Origin: Amyloporia xantha
Lineage: Eukaryota > Basidiomycota > Agaricomycetes > Polyporales > Adustoporiaceae
Length of the DNA: 64,000 bases
Direction: 5' to 3'
NCBI GenBank assembly: GCA_036971615.1
Contig: JAYKKR010000024.1
Span: 434,001 to 498,000, forward strand
Position numbers and translations under genes: made by a program. The stretch's first letter is position 1. Each line of letters starts with the position of its first letter. A model generated the notes under the pieces. It was not told the origin of the DNA. It saw nothing but the letters and a program-made list of their open reading frames with translations, and made no database searches. This document shows positions 55,683 through 64,000 of this stretch, piece by piece.

Positions 55683-56108
55683 TGTAAGATAGGCCCAAGT
55701 CATTCTCGACTACTATGGTCACGATGTGACAATCACGTGCATGGCCCAGATAACTATTTATCTCGTGCCTATTTACATGATAACGGGTAGTTATGCAGTA
55801 GTTATGGTGGTAAAAAGCTGATTTTGAGTCGCAACAAAGGGCTTATTGCCATATATGCAGCTTACATAAGCAGCAAGGTCGGACAGCTCGCGATCCTATT
55901 GCGTTGGATGGAGGCCCTTATTCGCAATTCGGTCACCATCAATCTTTAGGGAACACATTTCCACCCAGTCTGATGGTACCCGAATTTTATTTAATGTCCT
56001 TTGACTTCACATTTTGATTCTTTCGTACTTTCTCTCTGCCAGACTGGTGTAAGCGTGACAGCCACAGGTCACGTGAAGTAGTCGAGAATGACTTGGGCCT
56101 ATCTTACA
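55683..56108. mobile_element. Second MITE-like element with about 32-bp terminal inverted repeats
   Basis: The first 32 bases, starting TGTAAGATAGGCCCAAGTCA, are found as an exact reverse complement at the right end (ending TGACTTGGGCCTATCTTACA). The 426-bp element has no coding potential. The dinucleotide TA sits at the third and fourth base from each end, so the true element might be slightly shorter with a TA duplication; outside the repeats I see no longer target-site duplication. It lies within 70 bp of the YggS-type gene's first codon and could influence its promoter. It is unrelated to the element at 15.6 kb. Confidence 0.85.
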
Positions 56109-56421
56109 GACGAGTTGTTATACTGCCCAGTGCATAGTGGCCTACAGCACTGTGCCAAGTCAAATGCTGCAGGTTACCACGATATCAGCTTTCCTCTTAC
56201 TGTCAATACTGAAAAAATGGACAAAGCATTGCTAGTAGTAGCACGCATACCAAATCCCAATGTAAAGACTCAAAATGCTGTAGCAGACCACGCAATGCTT
56301 GTGATACTAGTGACCATAGGCTACAGACCTCCTGAGCTTCCAACAGGGCGAATGAGGGCGATATAGCCCGAGAGCGTAGCTAGACGGCCGTGGAATGTCC
56401 CAAGTCTCCGACTACACTCCT
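56109..56421. other. Spacer between the element and the pterin dehydratase gene
   Basis: No supported gene in about 310 bp. Confidence 0.4.
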
Positions 56422-57435
56422 TCAGACTTCTCGCAAGAACCGCAAATTCTCGACCTGCTCCATCGTGCGTGGAAACGCATCCGGTTGCTGCCCCGGGCTA
56501 GGCTCGCCTGCTACGTTGTGCTGTGGTTGCTGCTGCAACGCCTGCTCGATGAGGATAGCCAGTCGAATGTCCCGAAGTGTGATGCCAGGGCGCTTTCGTG
56601 GCTGCGATGCCGAGCCTGGCTCGGACAGTGGTCGCGCCGAGTGTGTATGTGTTGAGATTCTCACCATATGTCCACTGGTATCGGTGGTGCAATGGTGCTA
56701 CATGAACCATGTAAGCCGTGAAGAATTTAACGCTTTACAAGGATAATCACTCACATCCTCCTTTGATTGTATGTTCTTCAGCTCTATTGCGAGTTGAGAA
56801 GCGTATTCAGGCTGGTCCTCGGGAAGAACGATGAGTTTATTGAGTGCAGGGGACGCATTCTTTGACGGGGACGTCTGGTCCTTACGATCGTACTCCGAGC
56901 TCCCCACGAACCAGCCACGAGAGTACAACGGCACAAGATATGTGGCAATTTCCTCGTCCGAGAGGTATGGACAGGGGTATTTGGGAGCCTGTGGCAAAGG
57001 TGGTAAAGCTAGGACCTCTGCACCTGATGACACAGACGTGGTATCCGACGGTGAGGTATGAGCCGCAGTCGTGGGCGTAACGTCAGTTGGGGTAGGTCCT
57101 GTGTCGACAGCCTATCAATCACGTAGCGTTTAGACACAACGTCTGCAAAGAGGCTCACTGGCAGTGCCAATGATCTCCTGAAGGGCGTACATGAGATCCG
57201 AACCGTCCGACAATGTATGTAAGTGAGGTCGTGATAAGCCAGACTGGGCTGCCTTGAGGCGGAGATCTACAGCGGGTTGTTTCGTCGGCCTGTCGTTGGA
57301 TGTCGAAGAGGTGGGAAGGGATCGTACGAATGTTCGAATACGATATTGTAGTTCACACCCGCGAGGAAGCCAGGGCCTAGAGGTGTGCCCTCGAAGCACT
57401 GCATGCGGCGCGTTAAGCCTCCCTGGGGAGAACAT
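56422..57435 (-). CDS. Pterin-4a-carbinolamine dehydratase-like protein
   Basis: The family dehydrates 4a-hydroxytetrahydrobiopterin. Exon 1 (start 57435, MFSPGRLNAPHAVLRGHTSR) is Arg-rich, as for a mitochondrial presequence. After a variable Ser/Thr linker, exon 2 encodes CPYLSDEEIATYLVPLYSRG, WFVG, then QLAIELKNIQSKED. A GTGAGT intron joins it at phase 0 to HHCTTDTSGHMVRISTHTHS, GITLRDIRLAILIEQAL and the stop at 56422. The active-site [ED]KHHP motif reads D|HHCT here, so the proline position differs. The pairing of LSDEE-W with HH and with TLRDIRLA supports the family. Confidence 0.7.
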
Positions 57436-57675
57436 GCTTCAGGTCGACCGAGTAGGGTGTTGGAGAGACAGTGTATTCCGAGTCCATGCTTTCGAGTTAT
57501 CTACAAATGGCCACGTTATGACTGGCCAAATATACTTATCTGATAAGATTGAATGACGTCTTCAGCCGCCTGCATGGCTGCGGACCAATAATAGACTGTA
57601 TGTCGCCTATGAATTCGAACTCTAATTCGCAGCTTGCCTCCTGCTCCCCTCACCTGCAAGGCACCCTCTACTGCC

Positions 57676-59030
57676 ATGGACGCAGAGCCAGGCGCGTCCA
57701 CGAGTCCCCTCTCCTGGGGCAACGTCGGCCTCGCATTCTCGTTTATCGTTTTCGACGCTGTCATCTCTGTCTTCTTTGGTCTCGGGGTTGGCAGCGGGCT
57801 CGTGACGGCCGCTGTGCGATGCATCCTCCAGCTGAGCGTGGTAGCATTGATTCTACAGAAAGTGTTTGAAACGAATAATCCCTTCGGGGTCGCTGGGATC
57901 GCTTGTGAGTGGTATTGGACCGACTGCGTGGGGAGATATTCACAAGCGTCCTGGCCACCAGTTCTTTTGAATTTGATGGGTACAATGGAGACAGGTATGT
58001 TGGAAATCATTTTTCTCATTTTTCTCTCCAGGAATTGAGCGGCTCACGATTGTACAGTCGTTAATAAATCCAAGAAGCGGTACAATCATATGGTACGATA
58101 TGCCCACACATTCTTCTACACATTTGCGAATCGAACCTCATACGCAGTTCCCATCCGTGCTCATCGGTATGCTCGGCTCCACCATCCCAGTCTCCATCAT
58201 TGGCATACGCTTCGCAATGGCCGTGGACCCATTCTGGCAGCCGGAGCAGTACAGTGTGTTCACCGGCTCCTCAGACACTCTGTCAAGAAGATTGACTACG
58301 TAGCGTGCAGTTCCCATAGTAGGTATGCTCTGCGGTGCTACCATATCTGGAATTGTAGTCTCGGTTTCGTATGTCTTGAGGGAGATACAGTTCGTGACGC
58401 CTTTTGCTCGCTTTCATGTTTTTTATTGATACTTCCCTGGTGCTATACAGCGACAACAGGGACAAGGTCGAGATGTACCTCGCGTTCGGCGCGTCCAGGT
58501 TTGAAGCATGCAAGCCGATAGCGAAGGAAGCTTTACGGCTGGCTCTTACTCCTAACATCAATCAGATGAGGCATGTTTCTCTATTTTCCAGTTAATTCGC
58601 GAGTCGCTAACATTGAAATGCTCCCAGTGTGCTAGGCATTATCGCCATACCGGGCATGATGACCGGTGCCATCCTCGGAGGATCTTCCGTCGAGCAAGCC
58701 GCGCGCCTGCAGATGGTCATCATGTTCATGATCTCCTCCTGCACCGCGCTCTCCTCGATCGTCGTCACGGTCCTCTCCCTGAGCGTCGTCGTCGACAACG
58801 ACCACCGCGTGCGCAGCGACCGCATCGACTCGCGTGAGCACGCGGTGTGGCGGGCGCGCAATTGGCTCGTCGAGAAGACCGTCGAGAAGGTCAAGGGCGG
58901 CGCGAAGAGGGTGTGGAAGAAGGCGAGGCCGACGATCACGAGGGCGGATAGTAGCTATCGGTCTGTGGAGCCGGATAGTCCGCTGATGGAGAGAGGCGAC
59001 TCGGACAGGCAGAGGCTGCTACCGAGTTGA
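57676..59030 (+). CDS. UPF0014 (FetB/ALS3-type) multi-pass membrane protein
   Basis: Membrane subunit family related to bacterial FetB and plant STAR2/ALS3 metal-stress proteins. The start is MDAEPGASTSPLSWGNVGLA. Segments: VTAAVRCILQLSVVALILQK, VLLNLMGTMETVVNKSKKRY, FPSVLIGMLGSTIPVSIIGI, IPIVGMLCGATISGIVVSVS, DNRDKVEMYLAFGASRFEAC, and, after an AG|GCATGT...CAG intron (58571-58627), SVLGIIAIPGMMTGAILGGS. A long basic cytosolic tail (REHAVWRARNWLVEKTVEKV) ends LLPS. The NKSKKRY and GMMTG signatures are intact. No ATPase partner is encoded next to it, as is usual for fungal members. Confidence 0.87.
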
Positions 59031-59357
59031 ACAGGGGAGGCTACGTATCTTGGTGCAAAAAAAGGGTCTTTAGCAATTCGTCACGGACAATGTCATTGCA
59101 TTACTCGCAACTTTTCTCTGCTGTTTACGGTACTGTGTACATATTGATATCCTTCAACCCCCCGGAGAATGTCATGATGTCCAACTTGAACACTTTCCAT
59201 AACGGATATCGATTGCGACAATCGCAGATGTGACTCGATCCAGGTCTGCTAACAGCCGACTCAAACCTCAGGTTGTCTCCCTTTAGTTCTACTTTGAAAG
59301 CCGTCTCAGGCTCTAGCAGTGTTTTCTGTGCGCAAGTATTCATACAGTCGCACAACA
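59031..59357. other. Spacer between UPF0014 and the second aminotransferase
   Basis: About 330 bp without a supported gene; it contains the promoter of the aminotransferase. Confidence 0.4.
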
Positions 59358-61126
59358 ATGGTCAAGAGCCTTCCCCCCGCATATTACACGGCCTACCTCT
59401 CCGATGCCGCCAAGGAGCGGAAGCCTAGCCCGAGTGAGTGTGAATCCATTCATCTCGCGCATACATTGACACCAGCGTTCGAACCACGTCTCTGTCATTC
59501 AGTCCGCGGGCTCTACCCCCTCGAAGCCCGCCCAGGTGTGATCTCTCTCCTTGCCGGCAAACCGAACGCAACCACGTTCCCGTTCACCTCTGTCAAGCTG
59601 ACCGCCCGCTCGCCGACCGACCCCTCGCGCGAAATCGAGACGGAGGTGAGCGGGAAGGCGCTCGCGGAGGGCCTGCAATACGGCCCGACGGCGGGCCTGC
59701 CGTCGCTCTGCGAGTGGGTGTATGGGCTGCAGGAGAGAGAGCACGGGAGGAAGAAGGGCGAGGGCTGGAGAGTGAGCATCGGGGCGGGGTCGCAGGATGT
59801 GATATACAAGGTGTGTGGGCTGATGTACGTAGGGAAGAGGTAAGGTAAGGTGCTGATGACATTGGGGACAGGCTGTCGTGGCTATGGTAAACCCTGGCGA
59901 CTCGGTGCTCGTCGAGTGTCCGGTATATGCGTAGGTCTGTATGGTTCATGTCCGCCAACTTCCGTCTGATCCATGCCTCAGAGGTGTCCTTCCGATGTTT
60001 CAGGCACTGCACTGTGACCTTGTAGGTGGGTTGTCGTCAGTTCGTCTTTGGAAACGTCGCTGATCGGTTTGGGAATTTATGATCAGAGGTAGATACCGAT
60101 TCTCATGGGATCCAGTCAAAGTCCCTCCGCACCATCCTTGAAAACTGGCCTGCATCGAAGCCAAGACCAAAAGTACTCTACACCGTGCCTGTGAGTACTG
60201 TCATTCACTATTTTTCTGCCTTGGACCCATTGAGATCTGTCAGTATGGCTGTAATCCGACGGGAATGACCGCTACACTAGAACGCCGCAAGGAGGTTCTC
60301 GCACTTTCACGGGAGTTTGATTTTATTATCCTAGAGGGTAGGCATCGTACCCGCCGTCCTGTGCTTAATCAGCTGAAATCAGCTCTCCTACAGATGATCC
60401 ATATTATTACCTCTACTATGGAGATGCACCCCGCTATCCATCGTACTTCACACTAGAACTGCAGGAGCCCGAAGTCGGACGAGTGCTGCGCTTCGACAGT
60501 CTGTCAAAGATTCTCTCGTCCGGCATCCGCATCGGCTTTGCCTGCGGACCCGAGCCTCTGATGCAAGCCATCGACATGCACGTTCGTCCTCCTCTCCCTC
60601 TTCGCTGTATATCATCTCATCATGCCGCGACCACCGCAGACAGCAGTGGCGAACCTACAGACGTCGTCCCTGACGCAGGCGATCACGTACTCCTTACTGG
60701 ACTCGTGGGGGTATGACGGATTCAAGACGCACACCGAGACCGTCTCGCGGTTCTACCGTGAGAAGCGGGACGTGTTTGAGAATGCGCTCAAGCGGCACCT
60801 TCCAGGGCTGGCGGAATGGAACACGCCTGAGGCGGGGATGTTCTTCTGGTGAGAGCGCAGGATTCACTATTGACAGAATCATTACGCTGACAGCTCTGGC
60901 ATGCTGCAGGTTCAAACTGCAATTAGGTTCATCGGAAGACTCGGAGAGCATCATCAGGACGAAGGCGTATGAGCGTGGTGTGCTTGCTCTACCTGGCACG
61001 GTCTTCTTGCCCCGCGGCGGAAAGACTGCATATGTCAGGGCCTCATTTAGTTTGTTGACGGAAGAAGAGGTCGAGGAGGCCGTCAAGCGATTGAGAGAGA
61101 CAATCTTGGAGGCTCAGCAAAGTTAG
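59358..61126 (+). CDS. PLP-dependent class I/II aminotransferase, ARO8-type (copy 2)
   Basis: The start is MVKSLPPAYYTAYLSDAAKE. Exons join at IRGLYPLEARPGVISLLAGK, SIGAGSQDVIYK, AVVAMVNPGDSVLVECPVYA, then a GTGGGT donor to EVDTDSHGIQSKSLR, YGCNPTGMTATLERRKEVLA, DDPYYYLYYGDAPRYPSYFT, FDSLSKILSSGIRIGFACGP, TAVANLQTSSLTQ and FKLQLGSSEDSES, with the stop at 61126. The PLP lysine is in SLSKILSSG. Exon boundaries match copy 1 at 26.1-28.0 kb, so the two are duplicates within 32 kb, now rather diverged. Aromatic or 2-aminoadipate aminotransferase activity is expected; substrate specificity is open. Confidence 0.9.
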
Positions 61127-61301
61127 CGCAACCTATGTTAGAAATCCGATTAATCAAAAAGGCAGAATAGAAATGTACACCTGCCCAACATGGCAGCACA
61201 TCGACGCAACTTAAAGATAAAATTTCGGAGGTATACTCGAAATCAGAGAAGCCAGATTCAGTTTCGGACACATGCGTCTTGTAAAGCCTATTACGCATCA
61301 A

Positions 61302-63284
61302 TTATGCATCCTTTCTCTCGAGGATTACCAGCTTCTCGCTCTTCACCATCTCCAACGGATGGAACAAAACGTCAATATTCTCCATCAGTCCGTCTTTCAG
61401 GAGGGTCCGCAGACCAGGATTCAAGGACCACTTGTCAAACCCGTCCACAGTGTCGACGGTTGTCCACGGATTTGACGAATACCATGATGTATACGCAGAT
61501 GCTGTCTCGGATTCTGCGATGAGATGGGTGATCTCACGGGCAGCACTGAGCGCCTTTGGGGATAAGTTCTCGGTTTTGTCGTAGGTCCAGTGCTGAGTGC
61601 TGGGGGCAGAGTCAAGGTCTGGCATGAACGGAGGAGCATGGGTGTGCAAGAAAAGCGATGCGCCCGTCTGAGCGGCGAGATTAGACACGTGGACGTGCAC
61701 TGTGCAAAGAATAGTTAGCGAGGGGCTGGCATCCGATCTCAAAGGGGTCATTAATACCATTGTCTCGTGTCACGTATAAATGGTTGAAGTGATATAAGGC
61801 TTCACCTCCTGGGTAGTTGGCCATCGATGCTATTGTCAAGACATATGTGACAACACAGTTGCAGACGAGTAGACCCGCTACCGCGAGGAAGCAAAGCCGA
61901 CCGAACAGATTGCTCTTTCGCCGGGAAACCCTATGAACAGAACAGATGTCGTCAGTTCATCTTGTGGATCGGTCTGCAGATAGTACAGTCTCTCTTACAT
62001 CCACGCGGCACCGCGAGCAGCAGCGATGTTGAAAACAGGGACAACATACACAACAAACCGCCATTCCTTATGCCCTAACCCGCTGATGAGTAAAAGGAAT
62101 ACCAGCGGAGGTACCATATGAGAACGGATCCGGGCATCAAGCAGGAAGCCAACAACGGAAAGCGGTAGCGAAGCGAGCAAAAGCTTCGGCAGGTATGACG
62201 AGAAATAAGTATGAAAGGGCGAGACCTTTCAAAGCATGGTGATGTGTGAGTTATGACAAGCACAGAAACATCAGGCACCTACCCCCCACTCGGAGCTCTT
62301 GCCTTGGACCACATTGAAGTAGAGACCGTGCAATTCTGGCCATAGTGGCCATCGCTGCCAGAAATATGAGTCCACACCGACCGTTATAGCTATGACAGTC
62401 CATATAAATAGCTGTATCTTCTGTACACAAGTACGTTCACGAACCAGCAGAGCCCAGTCCTGTAATCAGGCCAATCTTGAAAAGGCTAGTGAAGGATGTA
62501 TGGCCCTGGAGCAAAGATTGTAGTGCAAGAGGACCGAGCAGTAAGAGCACTTCGGAGCGGAAGACAGCAGCAGTGAAGATCAGTAAAGCAATAGCACGGT
62601 GGATGTTGGACTGGGAGGGTCGGAGAGCATTCGGGCGACGGTTGATACATAGATACAGTGAAACGTTAACTACGCCACATCTTGGTCTTTAGACTACGCA
62701 GCATGAAGATTTTTGAGCGCACCAGGAATCAGAGCAAACATGTTTGGCAATGTTCTGCCCATCCAGAATGGAAGGTGAAATTGAGTGCAGGTTAAAAGCG
62801 TGAAGAAGATACTTGAGGGGCCCCCAAAGCGACGCGAGACAGCCCGTCGCAATAAACAGAATACGATAGCATTCAGTGTAGCAAGAACTAGGCGAACTAC
62901 AGAAAGGAAATTGATATAGCTACAGCGATAGTAAGGGGTTACGAACCGATAACCTGGATGTCAGACTTCTCAGAGACGAATCCGAATGAGTGGGCGATAC
63001 GGATTGCTGGGTTTGACAACCAGGCGAGAATGACGCTCCCTACGAACGTTCGAGGGACTGATCCAGGAAACACGAAGTGGTCGTACTTCATTCACTTAGT
63101 TTCGAATCGTAAGCTTGACGAACACGATTGAGCGCACGTTTTGGAGGGCATCTGGGCGAACACCATACATAAGGGCGTCGTGCGTGGCATGCAAGTTGAA
63201 GCTCTCTTCAACTTTTGTGTAAGGGGCGAGCAGTACATGACACCAGCTCGTCGCCATGAGCAAGAGATCCAATATTGCACTCAT
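61302..63284 (-). CDS. ALG12: ALG12 dolichyl-P-Man:Man7GlcNAc2-PP-Dol alpha-1,6-mannosyltransferase
   Basis: ER membrane GT22 enzyme that adds the eighth mannose to the N-glycan precursor. The start [20 protein letters not shown] leads into the GT22 hallmark [20 protein letters not shown]. The next exon reads [20 protein letters not shown], then [52 protein letters not shown] with [43 protein letters not shown] and a luminal C-terminus ending ILERKDA at 61302. About ten hydrophobic helices are spread over the exons. It converges on aminotransferase copy 2 with 175 bp between stops. Confidence 0.88.
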
Positions 63285-63636
63285 GGCGGTATTGAAATAA
63301 CCTCCAGCACTAGTCAGAGTAAGAGCTTTACGTCCAAAGGTCAAGTGGCGAGGGTCAAGAAGCAAGTTGCAAGAAGCAGAGAAGCTGAGACCACTGTAAG
63401 TGTGCATGTCGGGAGCGGTAAGCGGAGTTTAAAGTATCCTTATCTGAGAGAGAATCTGGAATGAGCCCTGTATAGCGGACTTCCAAATAAACTGTCAGCC
63501 CAATGCCCATCGTGTGCCTGGCCCGTACTGCTAGCTTCGTGCCTACGCCTGCTCCAGTGCTACTTACTCTTCCAACATCACCACCGCCAGGCAGATCCTA
63601 AGGAGGTAGGTGTGGGTAGCCACGGAACAACTACCT
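63285..63636. other. Divergent promoter region between ALG12 and the ABC transporter
   Basis: About 350 bp without a supported gene. Confidence 0.4.
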
Positions 63637-64000
63637 ATGCTACTTTCTATGTATCGGGGACTGGCCCTGTCCGTGCCTCTCCTGCTATCGCTGAGCGCGT
63701 CAGCGTACAAGCCCAAGAACACTTCTGCGAATACTCGTCTCGATCTCTACGGCTATGACTTGTCGGTACGCATAACGAGTTGGTTTTCATTCCTGACGCT
63801 CATTTGACAATGATAGCCACTGTCGGTCGCCAGTACGAGGCCAGGTCAGTAACTTGTCTCTGAACTGTCAAGATGAACCCTCATAATCCAATGCGCAGCC
63901 GAGTGCCCACCGTGCTTTAACTGCCAGCTCGATGCCTTCACATGTGGTCATTTTGGTGACTGCTCGACCTATGACGGGCAGTGTAAATGTCCTCCGGGAT
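63637..64000 (+). CDS. 5' end of an ADP1-like EGF/ABC transporter (runs off the window)
   Basis: The start [20 protein letters not shown] is a signal sequence. Two short introns (starting 63763 and 63847) lead in phase to [20 protein letters not shown] and then [14 protein letters not shown] at the window edge. This Cys pattern is an EGF-like module. The CPPCFNC opening after a signal peptide is what I know from the luminal N-terminus of yeast ADP1-type ABCG transporters, so I infer that family. The ATPase and membrane parts would lie beyond 64000 and are not seen. Confidence 0.55.

Overview
The window looks like nuclear DNA of a filamentous basidiomycete, probably Agaricomycetes. Genes are dense on both strands, with many short introns (about 45-65 nt, mostly GT...AG). 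The family content fits: multi-exon P-loop GTPases of the mushroom G-domain type, a DUF6534-like membrane protein, a secreted bicupin oxalate decarboxylase and a zinc-finger/PARP-like gene family. I cannot place it to genus.

Layout. 1-6 kb: three related small GTPases. 6-8 kb: one unrecognised gene. 8.48 kb: tRNA-Asn with a 6-nt intron. 8.8-11.7 kb: splicing factor CWC2, then the translation-associated CCCH protein TMA46. 12.7-15.2 kb: a Ser-rich unknown. 15.6 kb: a MITE-like element. 16.5-20.1 kb: a coiled-coil, tail-anchored protein with tandem IQT[DE] motifs resembling dynein light chain (LC8) sites. 20.5-23.8 kb: a CaMKK/Ssp1/Sak1-type kinase. 26-28 kb: an ARO8-type aminotransferase. 28.6-31.6 kb: RPL4 and a MARVEL-like membrane protein.

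31.7-39.2 kb is the most unusual part. Three PARP-like ADP-ribosyltransferase genes (ART-A minus, ART-C plus, ART-B minus), a NADAR-domain gene and a stand-alone zinc-module gene lie side by side. The zinc modules (CxxC...YCGKxC) are shared by two of the ART genes and the stand-alone gene. This puts possible ADP-ribosylation writers, a possible eraser and shared targeting modules in one island; no function has been tested.

39.5-42.8 kb: a single C2H2 zinc-finger gene and GC-rich GCGTCTC-type repeat clusters. 42.9-64 kb: oxalate decarboxylase, a decayed short-chain dehydrogenase, COQ4, a DUF6534-like protein, a 2-oxoglutarate/Fe(II) oxygenase, a YggS/PLPBP-type PLP protein, a second MITE-like element, a pterin-4a-carbinolamine dehydratase-like gene, a UPF0014 membrane protein, a second ARO8-type aminotransferase, ALG12, and the 5' end of an ADP1-like EGF/ABC transporter.

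Five otherwise well-conserved reading frames each need a one-base correction in or beside a short homopolymer. I read these as probable consensus errors rather than five pseudogenes. Exon structures were derived by eye from splice sites and frame continuity.
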